Below the pieces are notes generated by a model. The model did no database searches. It was not told where the DNA came from and saw nothing but the letters and a program-made list of their open reading frames with translations. Positions 1-10,525 of a DNA stretch of 64,000 nt are shown here, one piece after another; position 1 is the stretch's first letter; the number at the start of each line of letters is the position of its first letter. The DNA comes from Marchantia polymorpha subsp. ruderalis (Eukaryota > Streptophyta > Marchantiopsida > Marchantiales > Marchantiaceae). Location of the stretch: contig AP031353.1 in assembly GCA_037833965.1 (NCBI GenBank), positions 13,022,501-13,086,500 of the forward strand, in the 5' to 3' direction. Made by a program: the position numbers and the translations under genes.

Positions 1-153
1 GCTGATTGAGGTGCAGAGACTCTGCACAAGCCCCGAACAAGTAGGCCCGTCCCAGAAGAGGTAGTCCACGGCCTGCGCACCCTGGAGGACGGACAACGAC
101 AGAATCACCACGGCCGAGGCCAGAAACAAAGTTTCGGTTTTCAGCTTTGTCAT
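1..153 (-). CDS. Secreted Cys-rich protein, copy 1 (N-terminal part; cut by window edge)
   Basis: Only the first 51 codons lie in the window; the rest runs off the left edge. The start is the ATG on the minus strand at 153, the exact counterpart of the start of the complete paralogue at 7419. The visible peptide has the same features: a charged start, a hydrophobic stretch and an Ala-Gln-Ala signal-peptidase site near residue 28, then a mature part beginning VDYLFWDG. Residue differences from copy 2 are few (for example Thr instead of Ala at position 2), so the duplication is fairly young or the sequence is conserved. Function is unknown; secretion is inferred from the signal peptide. Whether the copy is intact beyond the edge cannot be seen. 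Confidence 0.75.
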   Translation of the reverse strand, partial: MTKLKTETLFLASAVVILSLSVLQGAQAVDYLFWDGPTCSGLVQSLCTSIS

Positions 154-2395
154 GATTCTTATCGGAGTTGCTGCCTTGTTGTGATCGGACCTGCAAGATG
201 AGCGAAGCGAAAGTGACACTGTTAACAAACTGGCTATAAGACTCTTGGTTCTGTACCTGAATAGTCGACATAGAGCAGATAACATTGGTAGCAGAAAGTC
301 CTGTAGACATCAACACATTCATTTTTTATCGTTTCGCATGTAAACTGGAACAGAATTCAGTACCTGATTATTCTGTCCTGTAGCCTTTGATTGGTTAAAA
401 AATTGACGGATTAGCAATCAGAATGGTGGAATTGAAACAACGAAACGAACAAAGTCTTTTGAATCTTGAATTGCATGGCTTCTACACATTCTTCAGATCC
501 CTGCCCCACTTTACCTTTGACTCGATCAGAGAGTGGACTTCCCAGTGCTACTCCTCCTATCAAAAGCTTGCACTTTATGACAGGTGAAGCACTGGATCGT
601 ATCGCTGCCTGCAATAGAGGATGATTTCATTGCAGGCCCCTTCAGCTATTTGTACTCGCAGAGTTGCAGCTCGCCCTAAATGCTGAGGAACTTCTCCAGG
701 TCAGTTCCAGGTCATCCCAGTTCAAACCATAGGCCTTCTCGCGCTGCGTACGATTAAACGAGTACCTTGTAATCGTAGTATATTAACTCGTAGTACTTTA
801 ATACTATAGTAACTCACACAATATTTGAGTTCCTGTTACCAGAATGTACAAAACATATATAAGTCGATATGATTAGTATTTGACGCGTCATCTGCGTCAG
901 CTTTTCGGGGTTCCTATTAAGATATGCTCCAGGTCGTGAGGACTGATAACAGTAGGATTTTAGCTAGTCCTTATAAGTGCTTGACTACTTACTGATATGA
1001 AGGCCATGCTCCTCCCCTGCTAGTATTTGGCTCTCTAAAAAAATGGTAAATGATTAGTCACCATGATATTTTTTCTGTTATATTTATCAACAGATCACAC
1101 GACTGATAACAGTAGGATTTTAGCTAGTCCTTATAAGTGCTTGACTACTTAGTGATATGAAGGCCATGCTCCTCCCCTGCTAGTATTTGGCTCTCTAAAA
1201 AAATGGTAAATGATTAGTCACCATGATATTTTTTCTGTTATATTTATCAACAGATCACACGATTTTATAATTTTCTTTGCTCTGCTTCCAATCAATGACG
1301 CTCGCCACGAGCGCTTTGCGTTGTACTCCCTTCAGGGCTCGAGAAGAGATGAGTATAGTTGGTGTAGTCATGTAAGAGCCACTGGACATTCCAATTGTCA
1401 GCTCGGAAAATTTCCTTAGGTAAATCATCAACATGACAATCTTTTTGCATGTAATCATGGTGTGAGTGATTGCTGCCATAAGCCGGACTCTCGAAAATCC
1501 TTTTATTCAAAGATATGTCCATGAATGCAAGCATGAATAAGCTGAGGCATTTTCTAAGCTTCACTTCTGGACACAAAATCTGCAACAGAAGAAATACATA
1601 TTGAACTCCATATTGCCATCCTTTCGGAACCATATTGTACATATTGATCAGGCAGGCCTCCCCTACTTACGGAATTCACCACGAGCGCGTCAATTTAAAT
1701 AAAATAATATGAATAATGAATAAGAAACCTTCATTCCGAGCTCAGAGGTAGCACAAGCCACACCGACCAAAGTAAAGGGTTGGCTGTCGGATAGCAAGAC
1801 CAAATGCTGGTATTATAAGAAGTCAGCTCTTGTTACCGTCAGTGTGGATCAAGGCTCCAGATCCCCGCCATAGTATCAGATCTTCTTGGTCATCATGCTC
1901 ATCATCTTCTATTTCATGCTCATCAACTTCGAGCGACGGTCACTCGTCTTGGTCCTTCTCTTGGCGACAAGCTGTTGGTCATATTCGGAGATAAATTTAT
2001 CTATATAACGCAGAGAAACTAAAAATTCTACTAGAAATGAACAAAAAACGTGTTAAGCTAATAGCTTATGAAGATAATTCAGGATTAAGTTCGAAATGTC
2101 TTTCTTTTTGCACTGGGACCTGTAAGATTAGAGGATCAGGGAAGGTCTAGAGATTGCCCTCTTTATATCTAGAAAATATAAACGACAGCAGCAATGTCAA
2201 AAAAAAATGAAAGGGTGAGAAATCGAAGCTAAACTGAAAAGGAGCACATACTGTCGAGGAATACATGTATTTTCAGGCAGGAAGAAGGAATTATTATCAA
2301 AATATTGAAAAAGGCAAGGTCAAATTGATTTTATGTTGAGAGGTCAACTGCATGGTGTTTCTAGAGATCCCTGCCTTTCAACAGTAGATATTGCG
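154..2395. repeat. Segmental duplication, upstream block of copy 1
   Basis: Blocks along this stretch match, in the same order and orientation, the region 7420-10525 upstream of the second gene copy. Matched stretches include those near 150-230, 440-600, 690-770, 900-960, 1300-1420, 1640-1660, 1800-1980 and 2100-2390. Small open frames in the two copies are in different frames and broken, so the block looks non-coding (promoter, 5' leader or decayed DNA). Copy 2 is longer, mainly because of extra DNA around 8.8-9.8 kb. Confidence 0.8.
941..1260. repeat. 160-bp direct tandem duplication
   Basis: Positions 941-1100 and 1101-1260 are adjacent copies of the same 160-bp unit. I noticed one base difference (C versus G, near 992/1152). 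The counterpart region of the paralogous block (about 8190-8340) has a single copy, so the tandem duplication arose after the larger duplication and is recent. No coding content is evident. Confidence 0.9.
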
Positions 2396-3440
2396 TGCCA
2401 AGGCACGCAAGTAGCCCCTCACCATTGGCATCGCAATACCCTCCGTCAACGCCTAGATCATCGAATTCTTCATGGAGGAGCAGTACTGAACTCCCTCTTA
2501 CTCATAAGAGGAAGAGGATACCAAAACGAAGTACATTTTGGCTGGCCACGTCAGAGCAGAAGGCGGTATCCTGGGAGTGCGGTCTAACCTCAAACCACAT
2601 TTGATCCAGGGAATCAGATGTACTCGATCAGATTAGACAAATACACCAGATACAAGTTGGTTAGATAGTTTAGGGGATTTTATATATGTGACTAACGAGG
2701 TGGCATTAGTATGACTATTCTTTCTGACATGATTGTGATACAGTAATGTTTGTATATGATGTGACAGCTATGCCACATGTATATGCACCAAATCAAGCAA
2801 TAACTACCTTTCACCATGGGATATTAAAGTATCATATAAATCTAAAACTAACCTGGTTGTTATCGCACGTTTACATTCCATTCCCATTAGATGTTGTAAC
2901 TTCTGGGTTTAATTTTCTGAGCATGAACTCCGTTGCAGTGAAGAATGATGGGAACACTTCAAGAAGGTTAACAATTACTATAAGTACTCAAATGTACATC
3001 AATCTAGAAAGTCCGACTCAAAGGGATATCACAGCAACACAAGGGCTTTCCACAGCTACATTTACCACCGACTATTAAGCACTACCTTAATGACCTATCG
3101 GTAAAGCATTGGATGGGGAATCTTCTGAGAAAGAGAAAGACTTGGCATGCTATTAGAACTCGGACTTTCTTCCTTTTTATCGGATGAACTTGTACTTGTC
3201 ATCCATAGTCAAGTCAGGTTAACCCTATGTCGCTGAGCATGTGAGCACAAAACTCTGCTCACATGTCTTTTTACCCTTATGAGAGTTAAAATTTTGGATT
3301 TAAGCTCTTGCAAAATTATGCTTGGGGTTTTTCTGAAATTTTTGGCAAGATTAGGAGTTGGTGTGATGGTTAGGGGGCAAAAGGTGCGGAAGTGGGCCTT
3401 CGGGGCAAGGTCTTCGGCGAAGTGACTTCTGTGAAGTCCC
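2396..3440. other. Intergenic, no gene recognised
   Basis: Moderately AT-rich. Open frames near 2333-2604 and 2746-3078 lack recognisable motifs, splice partners or known family signatures. Homology to the paralogous block stops near 2395. Confidence 0.5.
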
Positions 3441-4390
3441 TTCGAAGAAAGGCCTTCGGCGAAACAGTGAAACCCTCATAACGTTTTCAATGTGTGACGC
3501 CTTGACTCAGTTAGTGTCTTGTTGGAAAGAGCTCGCGACGTTCGTTTCAACAAAACCAAGAACGTTTGAAACGGATAAGGCGTCACTGAGTTATGAGCGT
3601 CGAAAGCGGCTGATATGGTTAGGCGAAAGTACTTTGGCGATAACAGGCCTTCAGCGATAACAGGCCTTCGGCGATACGACTTCGGTGGAAGACGCCTTCG
3701 TGCGGACCAACATTGTGCGGACGCCTTCGGCGGCAACGCATTTGGCGAAGACACCTTCCGCGCGGATTGAACCAGAGGTGCAGACGGAGACAGCAGGCCG
3801 GAAGATGAAGACACGTGTGCCTTCGGCGATAACAGATAACAGGCCTTTGGCGGTGGAGGCCTTTGTCGGAGAAGTTAAACCGTCATTACTTCCTCAATTT
3901 GTAACGCCTTGACTCATTTAGGGTCTTGTTGAAAGGAGCTTGAGCCGCTTGTTCCAACGAGACCAAGAAATCTTGAAACGGATGAGAGATCACTGAGTTA
4001 TGAGCGTCGAAAGCGGCTGACATGGTTAGGCAAAAGGCCTTCGGCGATAACAGATAGAGAGGCCTTCGGCCCAAGGAGTTGCGAGTAGTAAGCCTGCGCA
4101 TAGGCGGCCTGCGTATAGGCGGGTTGCGCGTAGGCGAGTTGCGAGTAGGAAGCCTGTGCATAGGCAAACGCCTTCGGCGAAAGAGTAAAATAGTGATAAC
4201 TTTCTCAATTCTTAACAGTTTGACTTAGTTAGGAGCTCGTTAGAAAGAACTCAACACGCTCGTTCCATCGAGCTCAAGAACGTTTCAAACGAAGCAAGGA
4301 TCTGTGAGTTATGAGCGTCGGGGTGACTGTTATAGATAGGCAAAGCTGCGGAAGAGTGTCTTCGGCGGGGGATGCCTTCGGTGGTGCGCG
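3410..4390. repeat. CTTCGGCG-rich array of three diverged long units
   Basis: Three diverged units start near 3468, 3875 and 4180. Each contains, in order, an AACC/TCAT-type start, a TTGACT(C/T)A block, a GTTGGAAAG-like block, a 'caagaacgttt'-like block and 'gagttatgagcgtcg', followed by a run of CCTTCGGCG motifs. Spacing is about 300-400 bp. The short motif CTTCGGCG or its variants recurs many times between the units. Parts are open on both strands but show no protein family. It may be decayed retrotransposon or satellite DNA; the class is not resolved. Confidence 0.75.
4077..4165. repeat. Short tandem repeat of about 12 bp within the array
   Basis: Alternating GCCTGCGCATAG and GGTTGCGCGTAG-like units are tandemly repeated about seven times. 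On the minus strand they read as an Arg/Pro/Asn-rich peptide repeat, which I take to be incidental. Confidence 0.7.
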
Positions 4391-4792
4391 GAAGAAGATT
4401 TCGGACGGCGGATGTTGACGTGGTCATGAATAAAGACTGTACAGGTGTGGCAGTGGCGGCGGCGTGAAGTCAAGCGTGGGAAAGAGGACGGCGGGGCATG
4501 AAGTCGCACATGGGAACAAGGCCATTGCCCATCATCGCGGGAACGGCATTCAAGCGGCCTGCGGGCAACTCGGCCCTTGGACGATGGAGAGTATTATTCG
4601 GCCTGTGAACTGGGATCGTGTGGTGTGCCATTGTGCGGGGACGCTGGTGGTATCGGTAGGAGGAATAGAGTGTGGATGTGGATGATTTTCGCAAGGAAGT
4701 GGTGAGAATTAGGATAGGAGTGTAGAGAGTTCGAAGTAGGAGGAAGCAAACTCTCTTGGGTGGAGAGTCGTATCTGAGAGTGAAATTAAATT

Positions 4793-5010
4793 GGGATCTG
4801 AGATTGAAGTGTAAAATCCGTGAGTGGGATCTGAGATTGAAGTGTAAAATCCGTGAGTGGGATCTGAGATTGAAGTGTAAAATCCGTGAGTGGGAGCTGA
4901 GATCGAAGTGTAAAATCCGTGAGTGGGATCTGAAATCCAAGTGGAAGATCTGAGAATGGGAGCTGAAATCAGAGTGGAAGATCTAGGAATGGGAGCTGAG
5001 AATGAAGTGA
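4793..5010. repeat. 33-bp minisatellite, about 5 clear plus degenerate units
   Basis: Units start at 4793, 4826, 4859, 4892 and 4925 (period exactly 33) with GGGATCTGAGATTGAAG, and degrade rightwards through further GGGAGCTGA units. Since 33 is divisible by 3, open frames run through on both strands: an 11-residue repeat with core LRLKCKIRE on plus and one with core SHSRILHFN on minus. The spacers are not unique, so this is not a CRISPR array. Confidence 0.9.
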
Positions 5011-5199
5011 AATCTGAAACTGAAATCTGACAGTCGGGATCTGAATTTGAAACTGAAAAGGGAGAGTTGAATCGGAGAGAGGAATCTTGTGGGGTCTGAA
5101 GGTGGAAGCTGAGAAATCGACACTGAAATCTGAGTAGGAATTGGGAGTGGGACTTGGAGCTAGGATAGACCACAGCGGCTGTGGTATTGAGAAAATCAC

Positions 5200-6708
5200 C
5201 CAGAGTTGGGTTAGATCTTTATGTAACAAAGAGCTTGTCTGCTGCTCTTGTGGAAATAACAGATAGCAAGTCATTATTTTCAATTCTGGATAATTTGTCT
5301 GTGAAGGAGCAAGTGTTTATGATCTCATTGTCTTGAATACACTTTGACCACATGGTTGAGATCAGAGAAGTTAGATTATGGGAGCTCGAACCCCCACCTG
5401 GACTACAAACGCTGAAGGGTGGGGAGTTTAGGCTCACAGAGCATAAGCGTGAAGAAAGAGTGAATGAAATCTAATCATGATTGAGAATTTAACTCCAAAA
5501 TGTACTAGACTGTGTAGAAGTCAGACCCTTGGCATCTACTTCTTTTTGTGTAAAGGGCCAGCACACGCTGCTAGTCAGGGTGAAAGACTTTGGAAACCAA
5601 AGTTCGATGGTTGCTTATAGAATCTTGATCCACCCTTCGAGTTGAATCTAATGTTTATTTTTTTCCAAGAGTCAAAGAGGGGCATTTCTCAAGTAGAAAA
5701 GAGTGTGTTCTCATATGGTAATGTACATCATGGGGAGGCATAGGTGCATTCAATAGTTGAGAGATCCAGATTCCACACGAATTTCTTCTTAAGCTGAGTT
5801 ATCTGTCGGAATCCGACTCAGACTGGAGATTTGGTGGAACTGTATCCTAAGAAGTGTTTTTGTGAGCGTCTTGAGATTATCTCCTCAAAGTTTATCGAAC
5901 ATCAAACCATCAATGCGGGACGATGCAGAGGAACAGACAGCACACAAGGTAATAGTTAGTGAATAAAAGAAATGAATGCATAAAGCCATATAGCGCTCCT
6001 CTCTTACTCATACCACAAGTATATACATATAATATATAATAACAAACCAATTTCAAGATAATAGACACACACGAATAACTTCTCCGGAAAGTCGTTAGAG
6101 ATCGTCTCGCAACGTGTGCATCACCGAGGCAATGTTGTTGCATGGGTCAATCATGGTCTCAATGCTAGGTGCGGTAAGCCTGACTAATTCCGTATACAGA
6201 AGTATTTTGACACGTTTCTGATATATGCTGCTTCACTACCATCTCTACTAAATATACTGGAGCAGTCTTTGGTTGGCTGCTGTAAGGTGGGACGGATAAA
6301 TGCTTGAAACGAAGCTTTCGACAGGAGTCGCCCACATTGCCTGATTAAAAAACTTATCGTCTACACAAAATTGAAATTAGAGCTCGAACCATGCAGCCAC
6401 TTTCTCCAACAATGTGACAACGAGCCCGAGACGGGATGAGGCAGAGCTGAAGGCAATCATTGCACCATCGCACATCTCTCCAACCCATAGAAGTAACATA
6501 TTTCGAATAATCTGACTGCCAGTCTTCTGGGCATCTTATTAAAAATTGTGTTAATGAATGGAATCAATGAGATAATATACACACGCACCTAAGAGATAAA
6601 ATCCTCAGATCTGAATCGACAACTAAATGTTTCAGAATCCACTTCCCGTACATTCTACGAGACCCAACATCCACCTCTCCAAGCCTCCACCAGGACCTCG
6701 ATTACAGC
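5200..6708. other. Intergenic, no gene recognised
   Basis: No supported gene. A pol III box-B-like sequence (GGTTCGAGCTCC on the minus strand, near 5379-5390) hints at a tRNA-derived SINE, but no box A or terminal structure was found. The 3' untranslated region of the gene at 6709-7419 probably occupies the last few hundred bases. Confidence 0.4.
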
Positions 6709-7419
6709 TTAGGCCACAACAAGCTCGAACGAGCTCGCTGACGCCTCCACGTCGTACGTAGCACCATGAGTAAACAGCCAGAAGACTTTTTCCGACTTGG
6801 GCACGGCTGCAAATTCCTGCAGCATCGCAGCCTTGTCTTCTTTATTGACACGAAGGCTCCACACAAACTTCGTTGGATCTTCTCGATAGTAAATCACATT
6901 ATCGTCCACCTCCACATGCCGTGTGCAATCCAGACCCGGCCGTACATTAGTAAACTCGCCAAGAAGAGCTCTTCGGCGAGCTCCAGGGATCGTCACATTG
7001 GTGGTTGCGTTACTCGTCCCGTTGAGAGTTACGTTGGCAGCTGGAATCGGAGCCTCCACGATGGGAGTGCCATTGATGCATCTGCTCTGCCAGCTCGCGG
7101 CGGTGTAAGTGGGACCGCCGCTGTCGAAGCAGATGGAGCCATTCTTCGTCTCTACTGTGATGTTTGCGGCACAGTCGCCGTCCTTGAATGCCGTGCTCCA
7201 TTGGCATCTGTCGCCTCGGACCTGCAGCGATTGATAGGGGTTGTCCGAGACGCAGCAGCTTCCGTTGCTGATTGAGGTGCAGAGACTTTGCACAAGCCCC
7301 GAGCAAGTAGGCCCGTCCCAGAAGAGGTAGTCCACGGCTTGCGCACCCTGGAGAACGGACAACGACAGAATCACCGTGGCCGAGGCCAGAAACAAAGTTT
7401 CGGTTTTCAGCTTTGCCAT
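6709..7419 (-). CDS. Secreted Cys-rich glycoprotein, copy 2 (complete, 236 aa)
   Basis: Single-exon gene on the minus strand. Residues 1-28 form a clear signal peptide (Lys/Glu start, hydrophobic core, cleavage predicted after Ala-Gln-Ala28). The mature part has about ten cysteines concentrated in residues 38-115, including a CC pair, suggesting a disulfide-bonded extracellular fold. There are eight N-glycosylation sequons, four clustered around residues 128-142, just before a basic RRR segment. The C-terminal third is cysteine-poor and charged. I do not recognise the family. It is inferred to be exported to the wall or apoplast. A paralogue lies about 7.3 kb to the left with the same orientation and near-identical N terminus, so this is a tandem pair. 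The start is supported by the signal peptide and its conservation between copies. Confidence in the gene is high and in any function low. Confidence 0.8.
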   Translation of the reverse strand: MAKLKTETLFLASATVILSLSVLQGAQAVDYLFWDGPTCSGLVQSLCTSISNGSCCVSDNPYQSLQVRGDRCQWSTAFKDGDCAANITVETKNGSICFDSGGPTYTAASWQSRCINGTPIVEAPIPAANVTLNGTSNATTNVTIPGARRRALLGEFTNVRPGLDCTRHVEVDDNVIYYREDPTKFVWSLRVNKEDKAAMLQEFAAVPKSEKVFWLFTHGATYDVEASASSFELVVA

Positions 7420-10400
7420 GATTCTTATCGGAGTTGCTGCCTTGTTGTGATCGGACCTGCAAGATGAGCGAAGCGAGAGTGAAACTGTGAACCAACTAGC
7501 TGCTCAGAAGACGGTAGGAACCTCTTGGTTCTGTTTCTGGACAATGGAAATGGGTACATACACTGGAAGCAGAAAGTCCCACACACAACGACACAGGAAT
7601 TTTTTTCATCCTTTGGCATGTACACTGGAATTGCATTCCAGGACTTTATTATCTGTACGTTACCCTTTGATCCGTAGAACTTAGCAACTGATGGATTAGT
7701 AATCAGAATGGTCATCAAATACAAAAAGAAACACGAAGCAAACAAGGTCTTTTAAATCTTCAGTTGCATGGCTTCTACACTTGCTTCTGCCCAACTTTAC
7801 CTTTGACCCGATCAGAGAGTGGACTTCCCCAGTGCTACTCTGCCTATCAAAAGCTTGCACTTTATGACAGGTAAAGCACTGGATCGTCTTGCTACCTTCA
7901 AAAGATGATGATTGCACTAGAGGTCCTTTCAGCTTTTTGTAGTCAGAGAGTTGCAGTTCTCTCCAGATATTGATGAACTTTTCCATATCATTTCCAGGTC
8001 ATCCCAGTTCAGATATAAAACTCGAGGCCTTCTCGCGCTGCAAAAGATTAAACGGAATGCGTCCCGAATCGCGGACATGATTTGAGATCCTGTTACCAGA
8101 CTGTACAAAAAATATAAAAGTTGATATGTCTGTTAATGGATTTGCCATCTCCGTGGTCACTATCAGAATATGCTCCAGGTCATGGTGACTGATGGCATTA
8201 AGAAGTTTATCTGGTCTATACAAATGCTTCACCACTGACCGATCAGAAATTTCAGCTCCAGACCTGAAGCTTCAAGGTAATATTATTCACGTAAATGATT
8301 TGTTACCATGATGATCTTTGTGGAATCTGTATGACCACATCACCCGATTCTTCGATTTCGGATGGCTTGCTTCCAGTCACTGTTGTGGTTGAGAACTATT
8401 TAACATTTCTTGTTTCCACGCACGTCGTTCCATCAACCGGTACAGAAAATAAATATTCCACCGTATTCTGTCCTGCATTGGACAAAGAAGCACTAATTTT
8501 TTGATTTTTTAGTGCAGTCAAGACTATTGGGCATTGGCTGAATTCAACTAATGCCCGTAGAATCCCCCTAAGATCATGGCAGTCGGCTTATCTAGAATCA
8601 GATTATTCTTTGTGCTCCGCACAAGGGATTCCCACTTGAGACGCTCGCGACGAGCATTTAGCTTTGTACTCCGTTCAATGGTCGACAAGAGATGAATCTA
8701 GTTGGTGTAGTGATGCAAGAGCCGCTGGAAATTGCAATCGGCAGCTCTGAGAAGTTGTCTGCACTCTGCAGTAATAAGAAAATACTGGACTTCCATACTC
8801 GTCGACAATCAAATGCATGAATCGAACAGGCACGGTTCTCACGTGATTCAGTTAGTCATCCGCAGTCTCATCGTGTTTATGAATTCAAATCTTTCATTCT
8901 TGAAAGGTCAAAGTTTATAAGATCCTTCAATTTATGTCAGGCAAAACTCGATTCAGCACTCTTCTTTCATATAACTTCCAGTCTGTGTTTTAAACTCTCG
9001 ATCAGGTATCGTGAGCGAGGGGCATCGATGAACGAATAAATCTCGTAATTTCGCACAAACGCATCACTCCTGGTTAAGATGATTAATAGTCAATTGTGCG
9101 TGTCACGGTAACCTTGGAAGGATGCTAAGGGTTTTCAAACCGCTGACATACACTCCGTGGCGAAACATTTGTCGTAAGACAACGTCATACATTGCAATAT
9201 GCAGAAGATAGCTACACAGTCGAGGGCAAGATTTTGACGTAATTCCAGCCAGACTTTGAGAACTCACGCGTTCAAAGCAAAAGGATGGCCCAGGCAGGAC
9301 TTGAACCTGCAACTCGGTGGACTTTCGAGGGTGTTCCAGGTAGCGAGGTTGGAACCCTGCACCCGGCCTCTCCGATCCGAACATGAGTTTGCTAAACTAC
9401 TGGGCCTCACATGTCTACCCTTTCCAAATGCCCAAGTTTAAACACATAAGCACTGTGCGGAACTCGTAGGCAGAGGAAGCTCGGTAACTGTTTGTAATAG
9501 AGCAATGGGGTAATTTCCCACTGGTCTACTGTATTCTAACCTCGGGAAAGGGATCAATCATTCCTCAGCTGGTTGGACAACGCAAGGCTCGCACTGAGCC
9601 CCGTTCCTTGACTCGTCGATGGTTCCATCCATGAAAGGCGAGAGTGGACCTTACACAGACATATTTACATATTTACCCCCTTCGTCAGTGTAAGAGCCGC
9701 CTGAAGACACAATTGCAGTCTCATGTCCCGTTCGCATGATCCATTGGGAAATTCGTCAATACTCCGTAATACGTCCACAGTGGCATGCACGTGAGCTTCG
9801 GGTAAATTGATCAGGATGGCCTCCACTCTTAAGATCAATTCACAATGAGTGCTTCAATCTGAAAATAGAAAAATCCGAGTAAAAATTCATTCCGAGTACG
9901 GAGCTAGCGCCAGTTAGTCGAAGAGCAAGGCCAAGAGCTGCAAATATTAGAACTCAGCTCTAGTCACCCGTATTGGGGGTCAAGGCTCTAGATCCCTCAG
10001 ATGCCCGCCATATCATCAGATGTTCTCGGTAGTATATCACAGGGTCATCTACTTCTAGCAACATTCACTCCCTTTGATCTCCTGACGACAAACTATTGGT
10101 ATATACAGCATTACAAGTTTCATAAGTATCCTCCTGGAAAGCAAAGAAGAAAACACGCAAGAGCATGAGAAGGTAATTCAGGTTCACGTCAAAATTTGGG
10201 TCGGAATGTCATTCGTTTTGTAATGGGACTTGTCAGAATAGAGTAAAAGGGGAGCCGAGATAGACTACCCCCTTCGTATCTAGAAAATATATACGACAGA
10301 AGGAATGTCAGATGTCTTTAGGAGCTGATAATATGACGCTGAACTTAGGATGAGCACATACTCACCAAAATAAATGTCTCCTCAGACTCTGGTAGGAGAA

Positions 10401-10525
10401 TGTAAGTTTATCAATAAATTGATCACAAGAAAGGACGATGAAAAGGATTCTGTTGAGTTCATTCTGTTGATTCTGATGAGTAGTGTTTCCAGAGACCTCT
10501 GCCTATCAACAGTACCTGTGTTCTC
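7267..10525. repeat. Segmental duplication, copy 2 block
   Basis: This block holds the 5' part of the gene at 6709-7419 and its upstream DNA, collinear with 1-2395. It is about 860 bp longer than the left copy. Most of the extra length lies between about 8760 and 9800, where copy 1 has only about 230 bp, pointing to an insertion here or a deletion in copy 1. Homology ends near 10525, after a shared 'cctatcaacagta'-type segment. Confidence 0.8.

Noticed and set aside
4793..5010. CRISPR array
   Set aside because: Repeats are contiguous with no unique spacers, and the genome is a plant's.
7696..8235. Minus-strand frames upstream of the secreted gene as separate genes
   Set aside because: The duplicated copy at 410-770 keeps the DNA similarity but in different, broken frames, so coding selection is not supported.
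9284..9366. tRNA gene on the minus strand
   Set aside because: The T-arm is perfect and 5-6 of 7 acceptor pairs form, but no acceptable anticodon arm can be folded and the D-loop is too long. At best a decayed or SINE-derived sequence.
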